From positions 1 through 57,333 of the forward strand of contig CACWNV010000030.1 of the NCBI GenBank assembly GCA_902762325.1: 57,333 bases of DNA. The letters run 5' to 3'. The stretch is from an uncultured Prevotellaceae bacterium. Its GTDB lineage: Bacteria; Bacteroidota; Bacteroidia; Bacteroidales; Bacteroidaceae. Positions 25,439 through 34,800 of the stretch are shown piece by piece. The notes beneath the pieces were generated by a model. The model searched no databases. It saw only the letters and a program-made list of their open reading frames with translations, and was not told where the DNA came from. How positions within the stretch are numbered: the first letter of the stretch is position 1; every line of letters starts with the position of its first letter. The position numbers were made by a program, and so were the translations under genes.

Positions 25439-27370
25439 TTACTTCTCGATGACCTTGACAGCCTTACCGTTGTCAAGACGAATGATGTTCAGGCCCTTAT
25501 GTCCCTTTCCGACGAGCTGTCCGGCAGCATTATAGCGGGCAGTCTCCTGTGCTTTCACATCGTTTGCGACATCCTTGATGGCGGTAGCATCCTTGATGGT
25601 GTTAACATTGGCATTCAATACGGTCAGACCGAATTCATCGCCGGTATAAGGAAGATGAATGAATGCTACGACCTTCATGTTCTCAACATTCCATTCTTCT
25701 GCCAACTCACAAGTGAAGGTATCGCTGTAGTTATCACCATTCCACTTAATAGGATTGCCCGTACATTTTCCAAGGGCTGTACGCAGCACGCCATTGTGAA
25801 CAAAGTCAACAGTCCACTTACCCTGATTGAGCTGGTCGGCCTTGATGCCATCCTCTATAAGATAAACCGTCAGCATGCCATCGGAAAAAGCCTTGGCTGC
25901 GTTTTCAGCACCTTCACCACTGACAGTCACGTTCATCTTCTTTGTGTCCGCATCATACTGAGCATCGATTTCTACCGAAGCAAGGGCAGGATAGGACTCT
26001 GTGATCATATCAAACAATGGGTTCAGCATCTGAGAGATGACAAGTGAATGGTATGAAGGATCGTATCCGAGTGAAGTTGCCGTTGTATTATCTTCTAAAT
26101 AAACACGGTCGAAGGCTCCCGACGGATATGAACTTACTCCCTCCATGGACATAATCGTGTCGCAAACAGCATTGTTCATCACATCAGGTATGTTGGGATT
26201 CATGATGCCATGAATGCCTACCCAGATCATATCTTCTCTCGATTCTGTAAACATCTTCAGGAGGTCAACACCCAGCGGGCAATACGTACAAGAAGTAGAA
26301 GTGAACTGCTCAATGAGGTGCTTCTGGCGTTTGACGGCCTTGTCATAGACATAGAACACGCCTTCTGCTACATCATCGGTCAGCACGCCGACAGGAGCTT
26401 CACCAGCAACTTTGTCTATCCAGACTTTCACGCGGTGCTTTCCTACGCCATACTTGCCCAGACTGAAGTCTATTTCTGTATCCTTGTCTGCCACAGGTGC
26501 CGTCTGAGTAAGAACGACTGCCTCATTTCCGTCAACCGAATAAGCAAGAGAATAGTCTGAAATAGTACCTTTGCCTTCATTCCTCAAAAAGAGTGAAGCC
26601 TTAACCTCCTGGTCTGACTGTGTAAATGGCTGTATTCCAAGGTCTGTAATGCTAAGGTCGGGCAGAAGGAACAGGTCACTTTCCACCAACACCTGAATAC
26701 TCAGGTTCAAGTTAGCCACGCCATAGAATCCTTCACCTTGTCCCAAATCACCGTAAGCATAAAGCGGCTGGGCATCATCCGAACTAATTGCAGAGAAAGG
26801 ATAGCACTCATCATTATAGTACTGACCGTTGTTGGTGTTCAGCTGCGTGTACTCCACGACTAAGAGATAATTCTCATATTTCTTTGTAAGGGTATATGGC
26901 TGATCGAGCAATGCCTCATTCCAGCCAGAAATAACATTCTCTATGGAGACAGAAAACAGTTCATCGCTTATCTGACCACGGGCATCAACACCTGCGGCAT
27001 AAAGACGGACAGGACCTGCTGGATAAATAATACCGATACGCATTCCCACAATCTTGTTATCCACAAAACGCGCAAAGACAGAGCCAGGAACATAACTTGC
27101 AAAAGCCTTTACCCTACCTGCATAATTAGGAAGACCGATAGACTCTTCTCCTGAACAAAGATCATCAGTACTGTAATTGCCAATCCATTTCTGGTTATCA
27201 GCTATTTCTAATACTTTTCTCGGGGCTTTCTTTGTGCTGGCTGCCAGTCCTTTCAATACCGGCTTGCGCAACTGCTGTCCCGTTTCAGGCAGAGTGAAAC
27301 TCTTTAACTGTGCATTTACTGCACCGCTGAACAGAAGGACTGCAGATAAAATAAGTAAAATTCTCTTCAT
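25439..27370 (-). CDS. Large Omp28-related secreted protein with CTYC thioredoxin-like motif and T9SS-type tail
   Basis: A 643-residue exported protein. Signal peptide to about residue 20 (SGAVNAQ). An N-terminal beta-rich region (residues 40-220) is followed by an Ig-like domain (about 235-340, DLSITDLGIQPF). Next is an Omp28-type thioredoxin-fold domain with LIEQFTSTSCTYCPLG, Cys361 and Cys364 forming a C-x-x-C-P active-site-like pair. The tail is YNAAGQLVGKGHKGLNIIR followed by VKVIEK, a short type A sorting domain, so export by the type IX system and surface anchoring is likely. Last gene of a five-gene redox cassette. Omp28 relatives are adhesins or lipoproteins of unclear biochemistry. 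Confidence 0.8.
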   Translation of the reverse strand: MKRILLILSAVLLFSGAVNAQLKSFTLPETGQQLRKPVLKGLAASTKKAPRKVLEIADNQKWIGNYSTDDLCSGEESIGLPNYAGRVKAFASYVPGSVFARFVDNKIVGMRIGIIYPAGPVRLYAAGVDARGQISDELFSVSIENVISGWNEALLDQPYTLTKKYENYLLVVEYTQLNTNNGQYYNDECYPFSAISSDDAQPLYAYGDLGQGEGFYGVANLNLSIQVLVESDLFLLPDLSITDLGIQPFTQSDQEVKASLFLRNEGKGTISDYSLAYSVDGNEAVVLTQTAPVADKDTEIDFSLGKYGVGKHRVKVWIDKVAGEAPVGVLTDDVAEGVFYVYDKAVKRQKHLIEQFTSTSCTYCPLGVDLLKMFTESREDMIWVGIHGIMNPNIPDVMNNAVCDTIMSMEGVSSYPSGAFDRVYLEDNTTATSLGYDPSYHSLVISQMLNPLFDMITESYPALASVEIDAQYDADTKKMNVTVSGEGAENAAKAFSDGMLTVYLIEDGIKADQLNQGKWTVDFVHNGVLRTALGKCTGNPIKWNGDNYSDTFTCELAEEWNVENMKVVAFIHLPYTGDEFGLTVLNANVNTIKDATAIKDVANDVKAQETARYNAAGQLVGKGHKGLNIIRLDNGKAVKVIEK

Positions 27371-27389
27371 AGATATAAATTAAAAAACA

Positions 27390-28076
27390 TTATTTAATTA
27401 CTACTTTTTTGACCGTTCCATCGCTCTTTCGGACAATATTGAGACCTTTCTGGGGAGCACTGAGCCGGTTTCCGCCAACCGTATAGCGGTCGGTCACTAC
27501 AGCACGGTCGTCCTCATTGACGCCTTTCACATTTGCCGGATCAGTATAGATAAACTTCAGCGTCACCTTCGGACCGTCTCCGATTACCGTAGAAGTTGCC
27601 TGGTCGATACCGAACCTATTGGGCACAATGTCCATATACTGAATCTGCAGAGTGGCAGTCCAGGTAGCATAGGCTGCCGGATACCATTCCGTGGTGATGG
27701 GTTCCTGTTCCGATGAGACGATGGTCTTTGCAGAGGTATAGACACCTGCTGCGGTCCATTCGGGCAGACAAGAACCGAAGGAACAGGTCTGGAAAGAACC
27801 GTTCGGCATGGCTGAGATGTCTATCAGCATCTGCCCTGCCACCTTCTCATCTGTTACTTTTCTTACCGACAGACCTGTCGGAATCTGTAGAGCACCGGCC
27901 TCACCCGTCATGGGATCGATTTCTCCGCCTTCCACATCACGAAGCTCAATGACGGCACCATCCGACACCACGTTACCCTTGGCATCAACAAACACCAGTG
28001 CCTGCTCTTCTTCCTGTGCGAACAGGGAAGGAGCACCGAGTACCAATGCCATACATAATGTAAAAATTTTCCTCAT
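27390..28076 (-). CDS. Small secreted protein with T9SS-type tail, function unknown
   Basis: A 228-residue exported protein. Signal peptide to about residue 20 (GAPSLFAQ). The body is a beta-rich domain (DAKGNVVSDGAVIELRDVEG) with two Cys in SFGSCLPEW and QTCSFGS spaced to form a disulfide. The tail is YTVGGNRLSAPQKGLNIVRK followed by VKKVVIK, a short type A sorting domain closely similar to that of the next gene's product. No enzymatic motif seen. It lies between two Omp28-type genes (19 bases downstream, 22 bases upstream), so it probably works with them. Confidence 0.75.
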   Translation of the reverse strand: MRKIFTLCMALVLGAPSLFAQEEEQALVFVDAKGNVVSDGAVIELRDVEGGEIDPMTGEAGALQIPTGLSVRKVTDEKVAGQMLIDISAMPNGSFQTCSFGSCLPEWTAAGVYTSAKTIVSSEQEPITTEWYPAAYATWTATLQIQYMDIVPNRFGIDQATSTVIGDGPKVTLKFIYTDPANVKGVNEDDRAVVTDRYTVGGNRLSAPQKGLNIVRKSDGTVKKVVIK

Positions 28077-28098
28077 AATATTCTATAGTTTGTTTTTA

Positions 28099-28929
28099 TC
28101 ATTCAACAATTACGATTTTCTTCACCGCCTGCTCAACGTCGTCACCGCTTTCACCGGCTTTGTGGTTGCAGAACGCCACGACAGAGATGTTCTGCGGGTC
28201 CCATTCATCTTTCAGGGGGATAGTGAAGGTGTTCTGTGTCATCTCCCCATTCTTTACCGTGATGGGTATACCCCACATGCCTGTGGCTGAAGTACGGAAG
28301 ACATGATTGTGCCGATAATTGACATTGGCCTTCCCGTCGGGCATCATCTGCGGTGAGACGATGTCGTCTTCGGTCAGCCACACATTCAGTCTGAGATTCA
28401 AGTCCTCAAGTCCCATTGACTTCACGGTGACGGCGATGCTGTTCGTAACAGCCTGATAGGAGTTTTCAATCTCCATTGCCACACGAGCCGTCTTATTTAT
28501 CTGCTCACGCACCATACCGATCCACAGGTCGTGAGTGGCAAACTCTGTCCTGTTGATATAGCCGATAGGCTGTGCCTCAATCTGCCAATGGTCGTACAGG
28601 GAGTCACCCATCGTGGTGCAGAGCGGCATCATTTCGTTGCCTCTCTTACCTCCTTTGTGAGCCAGCGGACCGCCATGAACGCCGACAGCCACTACTTTGT
28701 CTCCCCCGAACATCTGTATCAGCTTTTCAATCTCGTCGGCAGCATTGGGACAGTTCACGCAATACTGCGCCGTATAGTCTTCTATCAGTGCCGCACGGTA
28801 GACAACAGGCAATGTATCGTCTGTTCCATAGCTGTTGCTCACATAAATCAACCTTTCATCTCCGTCTATCTGGCTGCATGCAGTGAATAAAGCAGCGATG
28901 CTTACAAATATTGTCAGAAGTTTCTTCAT
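28099..28929 (-). CDS. Omp28-related lipoprotein with CVNC motif
   Basis: A 276-residue lipoprotein. Signal peptide with lipobox FTAC (Cys18). EDYTAQYCVNCPNAADEI carries Cys57 and Cys60 in a C-x-x-C-P thioredoxin-like site near the N-terminus of the mature protein, followed by VVAVGVHGGPLAHK, typical of Omp28-related proteins. The C-terminal half is an Ig-like beta domain (NLRLNVWLTEDDIV). No sorting tail, so it is held by lipid, unlike the longer Omp28-type protein two genes downstream. 12 bases after the DUF6029-like barrel gene. Confidence 0.85.
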   Translation of the reverse strand: MKKLLTIFVSIAALFTACSQIDGDERLIYVSNSYGTDDTLPVVYRAALIEDYTAQYCVNCPNAADEIEKLIQMFGGDKVVAVGVHGGPLAHKGGKRGNEMMPLCTTMGDSLYDHWQIEAQPIGYINRTEFATHDLWIGMVREQINKTARVAMEIENSYQAVTNSIAVTVKSMGLEDLNLRLNVWLTEDDIVSPQMMPDGKANVNYRHNHVFRTSATGMWGIPITVKNGEMTQNTFTIPLKDEWDPQNISVVAFCNHKAGESGDDVEQAVKKIVIVE

Positions 28930-28941
28930 CAGTCAGTCTTT

Positions 28942-30603
28942 TTAGAAATTATAGTTATAGGAAATGGAAAGTCCCTTTGATGCCGGTACATAACGGCAGA
29001 CACCACCCGAGCAGTTATAACCGTCACTGGTACGTCCATATCCCACTTGCAGACGATGGGAGCCGACATTATAGGTCACCGAACCCATATAATAATGTAT
29101 TTTGGTCCCACCGCAGTTCCACTCGTCGCTGATGGTAAACATGAAATGCGGAAGAACAGAGAGTTCCAGCAGGCCAAACACACTGTCGCCATCGTCATCC
29201 TTGGTGGACAGATACTGCGCCTCTCCGCGCAAAGTCATCTTCTTGTTGATTCTATATTTTGCGTCAGCCACGAAGATATCGGCATGGATAAGACCTCCTT
29301 CGCCCTCAACGATGGTCTTGTTGTAGAGCTGGTTCATGTACATCAGGTTGATTTTGAAGTCTTTAGAGAAGCGTTTGTCAATCTGGATGTTCATGTCCTG
29401 GTAATAAGTCTGGCCGCCCCATTTCCAGAAAGCAGAGCTATAGCCGTCGGAGCCTCGTTCGCTGATCCACTCGTCTTCGCCGACCTTCGTACTCTTGGGA
29501 GTCTTTTCGATGCCGTGTACGTAAGAATAGTTCAGCTTCACGCTTGTGCCATACTTACCGCCCAGCAGCGTGTTACGCTTGAACGTATATCCCAGTTCTG
29601 CCTGATAAGCCCACTCGCCACCGGGATTCGTTGCGTAGGGATATTGGGCAGCCAACGTATAGGTATGCTCATAGGTGAAAGCGGGAAGATGGTTAATTGC
29701 CGATGCCGTGAAGTCAACCTTTCTGCGGCTTCTGAACGACATATTATCCGACCGTTTTGCCTGAAGCAATGCGCTCAGTCCTTTTTTGGAGTAGGAGGCA
29801 GAAAGCATGGCAACATAGCCCTTGCGGTAGATATAGTTATTGTCAAACGAGGGGTCCTGCGACTTCTGAGCATACTCCGCCAGCAGGCTGAACCCGCCTT
29901 TTGAGAAGTTTGCCCTGACATCCCACGCATTCACATTCTCGGGAAGATTGAGCTTTCGGTGGGCATCAACGAAGATTTCATCGTTGTCTGCCCGCTCATG
30001 TTTGTTGACAAAAGAAAAACCGAGGGTCAGATATGTCTCGCTTTCAGCCATTCTGCGGAACCACTGGTCAAGGTTCAGTTCCACGTCACCGCCTGAAATC
30101 CACGAGTCATTGTATTTCCAGTAACGGCGCTGCTTACCCGTGAGGGCCTTCAGTTGCACGCCCTTAAAGGGCTTATAGACAAGATGTCCACCCAACAAGG
30201 CGTTATCTACGCCGATGCTCCGTTCCTCGTAGGTACGGAAGATGAAGCCCGAACCGAACTGGTCATAGAAATGACCGACGGTGAGTTCCGCATTGTCCAG
30301 TTTTCCCTTCACAAAGAAATGGGGAACGCCCCACCCCTTGAAATCTTTCTCAAACCCGGGCATCGGATGTTCCAAATACTCGAAACGCACACCAGCATCC
30401 ACATGCTCGCTCATGAGATTCACCTCTGCGTAGGTGTTTGTCTGAACGTCATCGCTGGTCTTCTCGGTACCGATTTTCTCATCATCCTGCGGGATGAGAA
30501 TGTCGCTCTGTATGCTTCCGCTGACCGTGATGCCCTTATTGTTTTGCGCTTGGGCAGTAAAGACAAACAGGCAGGCTAAAGACAAAAAGTGCCATTTCAT
30601 CAT
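28942..30603 (-). CDS. DUF6029-like outer-membrane beta-barrel protein
   Basis: A 553-residue exported protein. Signal peptide to about residue 20 (VFTAQAQ). The whole mature part is alternating amphipathic strands rich in Tyr/Phe/Gly (AELTVGHFYDQFGSGF, LYNKTIVEGEGG) ending in SISYNYNF, with terminal Phe, so a barrel of the outer membrane is likely. Matches what I know of the Bacteroidetes DUF6029 family. A C-x10-C pattern near the C-terminus (Cys before the SGGVC segment) might be disulfide-bonded. It sits between a TlpA-like thioredoxin gene (10 bases) and an Omp28 lipoprotein gene (12 bases); I infer a joint redox or export function. Confidence 0.75.
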   Translation of the reverse strand: MMKWHFLSLACLFVFTAQAQNNKGITVSGSIQSDILIPQDDEKIGTEKTSDDVQTNTYAEVNLMSEHVDAGVRFEYLEHPMPGFEKDFKGWGVPHFFVKGKLDNAELTVGHFYDQFGSGFIFRTYEERSIGVDNALLGGHLVYKPFKGVQLKALTGKQRRYWKYNDSWISGGDVELNLDQWFRRMAESETYLTLGFSFVNKHERADNDEIFVDAHRKLNLPENVNAWDVRANFSKGGFSLLAEYAQKSQDPSFDNNYIYRKGYVAMLSASYSKKGLSALLQAKRSDNMSFRSRRKVDFTASAINHLPAFTYEHTYTLAAQYPYATNPGGEWAYQAELGYTFKRNTLLGGKYGTSVKLNYSYVHGIEKTPKSTKVGEDEWISERGSDGYSSAFWKWGGQTYYQDMNIQIDKRFSKDFKINLMYMNQLYNKTIVEGEGGLIHADIFVADAKYRINKKMTLRGEAQYLSTKDDDGDSVFGLLELSVLPHFMFTISDEWNCGGTKIHYYMGSVTYNVGSHRLQVGYGRTSDGYNCSGGVCRYVPASKGLSISYNYNF

Positions 30604-30613
30604 CGGTAACAGT

Positions 30614-31105
30614 CTATTTAATCAGTTCTTCAACCTTTTCTATCAGCTCTTCTTCCGCTCCGTCGGTGTAGCCGTTATGCTTATAGACGATTTTCCCGTT
30701 TCCATCGACGATGAGTACGTAAGGAATCATCTGAATACCAAGGGCACGCTTGAACTCGCTGTTCGGGTCGAGCAGGACGGTCTCGAACGGCCATTGATGC
30801 TGATCCACCAGCGGCTTAACCTTATTGATGTTCTGTGCCTGGTCGATGGAGACGGCAATCAGTTTCACACCCGTCTTCTCCTGCCATTCTTCATACTCCT
30901 CACTGATGGCGTCAAGCTCACGGTTACAGGGCTTACACCAGGTGGCAAAGAAGTCGATAATCATCGGCTTGCCATTGTTCGACAACGTATCAGTCCGAAC
31001 GGTCTTTCCGTTAATGTCTTTCAGCGTAACCGACGGTATCTGCGCTTTTACCTCACACACTGCACACAGCAATGCTGCGGTACAAATAACCAAAATCTTT
31101 TTCAT
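30614..31105 (-). CDS. TlpA/ResA-like thiol-disulfide oxidoreductase
   Basis: A 163-residue exported thioredoxin. Signal peptide to residue 21 or 22 (CEVKAQ). IIDFFATWCKPCNREL is the TlpA/AhpC-TSA active site (Cys57, Cys60); VKLIAVSIDQ and QMIPYVLIVDGNGKIVYK (cis-Pro) complete the fold. The start at 31105 (MKKILVICTA) was chosen because the signal peptide begins there and the promoter at 31136 excludes the longer frame. First gene of the redox cassette. It is expected to reduce disulfides, plausibly those of the two Omp28-type proteins. Confidence 0.9.
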   Translation of the reverse strand: MKKILVICTAALLCAVCEVKAQIPSVTLKDINGKTVRTDTLSNNGKPMIIDFFATWCKPCNRELDAISEEYEEWQEKTGVKLIAVSIDQAQNINKVKPLVDQHQWPFETVLLDPNSEFKRALGIQMIPYVLIVDGNGKIVYKHNGYTDGAEEELIEKVEELIK

Positions 31106-31135
31106 AAATTTAATTAGGTATATGCTATTATTCTG

Positions 31136-31143
31136 CAAAAGTA
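31136..31143 (-). promoter_or_regulatory. Promoter -7 element for redox cassette
   Basis: The minus strand reads TACTTTTG, exact TAnnTTTG, 31 bases before the TlpA-like gene ATG. It predicts transcription of all five genes down to 25439. Confidence 0.6.
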
Positions 31144-31400
31144 CGAAAAAACTACAAACTTCCATCATTGAGACTCGAAAATTTGGTTTTATACCGAATA
31201 AAAGATGCGGTCAGATATTTAAGAAAATGTTCTTTTGTCAAAAATTATTCGAATTTTGACCCCAAATTAAGGCCATCAGCGCGAACTAAAATATTTTTGG
31301 CCGGAAATAGCGCATTTTTTGAGGTTTTTCGTAAATTGTTGTCTTACAAATAGTTATAAAGATTTTCATCTGTAATCTCCCGGTTTACAGAATTTGAATT

Positions 31401-31530
31401 TGCAAAAGGTAAGGTTTCGTCGTGCAAAAGGTAAGGTTTCATCGTGTGAAAGGTTATGTTTCATCGCACGAAACATGGTCTTTGGCGCGGTCAAAGCTAA
31501 GCTTTCGCGGTGCAAAAGCTTACCTTTCGT
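31401..31530 (+). repeat. Six degenerate ~22-bp units inside repeat copy 1
   Basis: Units start near 31401, 31423, 31445, 31467, 31490 and 31511. Consensus is TGCAAAAGGTAAGGTTTCGTCG; units four and six are partly inverted or palindromic (AAAGCTAAGCTTT in unit five). The second copy at about 56942-57080 has the same six-unit layout with changes inside units. Confidence 0.75.
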
Positions 31531-31533
31531 AAA

Positions 31534-31561
31534 ATGAAGAATGAAGAATGAAGAGTGAAGA
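31534..31561 (+). repeat. Four 7-bp tandem repeats (ATGAAGA x3, GTGAAGA)
   Basis: Seen directly. The same four units, including the odd last one, occur on the minus strand at 56914-56941 in repeat copy 2. Confidence 0.9.
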
Positions 31562-31670
31562 ATTGTATTTTACACTATTTAACATCTCTTTCACCACTTT
31601 TCCCCGACAAGATTTTGTTAATAAAAATGACAATAAAACACAATTTATCGTACATATTTAATAATATTTA

Positions 31671-31702
31671 TTTGTGCCTTTCAAATACTTTTTGTATCTT
31701 TG
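31671..31702 (+). promoter_or_regulatory. Promoter (-33 TTTG, -7 TATCTTTG) for the secreted repeat protein gene
   Basis: TTTG at 31671-31674 and TATCTTTG at 31695-31702 with a 20-base spacer, a full match to the Bacteroidetes promoter. It lies about 30 bases inside the inner edge of the intergenic repeat and leaves a leader of about 125 nt before the ATG at 31833. Confidence 0.7.
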
Positions 31703-31832
31703 CCCCGTTGCAACACGATAATTGTCAAGATGCAGAATGGAAATCAGCGCATTTCGTTGTGGATAGTACTATCAAAGGGAACAAGAATCGTCTGAAGCGA
31801 ATATTTTTAATATTAACAAAATAAAAATTATC

Positions 31833-34800
31833 ATGATTAAACAATTACGTTATTTCTTTACGCTCCTGCTACTGACAGTGGCAAGCGTAGGATTCGCTGG
31901 AACTATTGTTTTCGGCGATTTGGAATTGGAGAACGGTGTGCAATACACTGACCCATTCGATGGCGGAGACTTTACCGTAACATTCGCTGGAGGCGGCAAC
32001 GACGGTAAGTATTACGACACTGGTACTGGTATCCGCGTTTACGGTGATGGCACTATGACCATCGCAGCAAAAAGCGGCACACTCACAAGTATCACTGTTA
32101 CATTTTCTGGTACCTACAAACCTGAATCTGGCGATGTTGTTGATACTGGTTCTTATGATGCAGAAACTGGCGTTTGGGAAGGAAGTGCTTCTCAAGTAAC
32201 ATTTACTCGTCCTTCTGGCTCTGGTCACTGGAGAGTACAACAGGTTGAAGCTACAGTCTCTGGTGGTGTAACCAAGCAGACCGCTAATGTTACCATCGAC
32301 GCTACAACAATTGAGATTGGTGAAGATGCCGATGTGAACACAGACGGACCAGCTTTGACACTTACTTCTTCCGATGATGATATCGTTTCCATTGATGGTA
32401 CTACCATTACAGGTGAAGCCGCTGGAAAAGCAACTATCACAGCTACATGGGCAGAGACAGATGCTTTCTATGGAGGTTCTAAGAGTTTCGAAGTGACCGT
32501 TATTGACCCCAATGCTGAGGAAGCTGGTACAGAGGACAATCCTTACACCGTTGAGCAAGCCATTGCTGCCATCGATGCAGGTACAGGAACACAAGGCGTT
32601 TATGCTACAGGTATCGTTTCAAAGATTGTGACTCCATTTAACTCACAATTTGGTAACATCTCTTACAACATCTCTGCTGACGGAACAACATCTGGCGCTC
32701 AGCTCCAAGCTTATCGTGGCTTCAGTTACAACGGAGAATCGTTCACCTCTACTGATGACATCAAGGTGGGTGACGAAGTTGTAATCTATGGAAACTTAAC
32801 CAAATATAATACGACATACGAGTTTGCAGCAGGCAACCAACTCGTTTCTTTGGTTCGCACAGACAACAGAGAGCCTGCAGGACTCAGCTATGATGTAGCT
32901 AACTTCACCGCTACTATCGACGAAGCCAACGAGTTCCCAGTATTGAATAACCCCAACGACTTGACTGTTACTTACAGTTCTACAAATGAAGCTGTTGCTA
33001 CTGTTGATGCAACCTCAGGAGAGATTACACTTGTAGCTGCTGGTCAAGCCACCATCAAGGCTGTGTTTGAAGGAAACGACGCTTATGAGCCAGGTGAAGC
33101 AAGCTACTTACTCGTTGTAAAAGAGAAAGAAGTTGCTGGTACAGACAAATTTGAACTCGTTACAGATGCCAGCAAATTGGCAAATGGCGACGTTATCATC
33201 CTCGCATACGTAAATGAGGAAGGTGATGCTTGGGCTATGAGTACCACTCAAAACGCAAACAACCGTGCAGCTAATCCTGTTGAAATCGAAGATGATGGTA
33301 CTATCATCCCAGGTAGTTCTATCCAACAAATCACAGTGGAAGAGGAATATTACTTCAATGTTGGAGACGGTTATCTTTATGCTGCAGGTACTACAGGTAA
33401 CTGGTTGAGAACAGAAGCAGAGCCAGATGACAACGCTTTGGCTGACATCACTATCGACGAGAACGGCGACGCAACCATCGTCTTCCAAGGTGCAAATACT
33501 CGCAACCACATGCGTTTCAATACTAACAATGGAAATCCAATGTTCTCTTGCTATGCAGAAAATTCTTCAGTTAAGACCCTGCCTCGCATCTACCGCAAGA
33601 TTACAGGTGACACACCTGTTTTGGAAGATGCAGAGTTGGCATACGAAGTTGAGACATTCACAGCTACTATTGGTGAGGACAATGAATTCCCAGTATTGTC
33701 TAACCCCAATGAACTCCCTGTAACTTACACATCATCTGATGAAGGCGTAGCAACAATTGACGAAGATGGTAACATCACTCTCGTTGCAGCTGGTGAGACA
33801 ACTATTACCGCTACATCTGATGAGACAAGTAAGTTCAAGGCTGGTGAGGCATCTTATCTGCTGGTAGTTGAAGGCGAAGTTACACCAATTGAATATGGCA
33901 AATATCAACTCGTTACCGATGCAAGCACATTGGCAGCTGGTGATGAAATCTTAATTGCCTATGTTAATGTTGGTGAAGAAGCTACTGTAGCACAAGCTAT
34001 TGGCTCAGAACAAGCAGCTAATAATCGCCCTGCAGTTGACGTAACATACAATGATGATGAAACTCTCACACCAGACGCTACTGCTCAAATTATTACTCTT
34101 GAAGGCGATGCAGAGGGTTGGAATTTCAATGTAGGTAACGGCTATCTCTATGCTGCAAGTACAACTAAAAACTGGTTGAGAACAGAAGCTGAGGCTGATG
34201 AAAATGCTAAAGCAACTATCACTATTGATGAAATTGGTGATGCAACTATCGTATTCCAAGGAGAAAACACACGTAATACTTTGCGTTTCAATCCTAACAA
34301 TGGATCACCTATCTTCAGCTGCTACGGATCTACATCTACTACAGGTTCACTTCCACGCATCTACCGCAAGGTTGCAGAAGTAGAAGGAGAGACCATTCCT
34401 GTTACTATCAGCTCTGCTGAATGGGCAACATTGTATTACAGCGACAAGGCATTTGAGATTCCTGAAGGCGTTACCGCTAAGATTGTAGTTGCAATTGACG
34501 ACAATGATGTAATCGATTTTGAAGACCTTAATGGTATTATCCCCGCAGGTACTGCCGTTGCTCTCAATGGTCCTCAAGGCACATACGACTTCAAGGTAGT
34601 GAATGATGAGACTGTCGCTCCTGCAAACAACTTGCTGAGAGGCTTTGATACACCCCATTTGACAGAGGGTGGTGACATTTACTACAAGCTCACCGTTAAA
34701 AACGACATAGTTGGCTTCTACTGGGGTGAAGATAATGGTGATGCATTCCAGACTGGCGCACACAAGGCTTACCTCGCACTTACTGCAGAAGAAGCAAATG

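Larger units (their letters stand above)
31247..31638 (+). repeat. Intergenic repeat copy 1 (about 390 bp), inverted relative to copy at 56838-57229
   Basis: This stretch holds no gene. It aligns over its whole length with the reverse complement of 56838-57229. Landmarks shared in order: ATTCGAATTTTGA at the outer edge, GTTTTTCGTAAAT, GTTGTCTTACA, six degenerate units of about 22 bp (31401-31530), a 28-bp block of four 7-bp repeats (31534-31561), GAATTGTATTT, and CACTTTTCCCCGACAA at the inner edge. Sequence outside the edges is unrelated. Both copies lie upstream of a gene that reads away from the inner edge. No transposase and no clear terminal inverted repeat. Confidence 0.85.

Noticed and set aside
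29047-29904. 285-residue open frame on the plus strand
   Set aside because: Antisense to the DUF6029-like barrel gene, with no recognisable domain or start context.
31401-31530. CRISPR-like spaced repeats
   Set aside because: Units are contiguous and degenerate with no unique spacers, and no cas genes are present.
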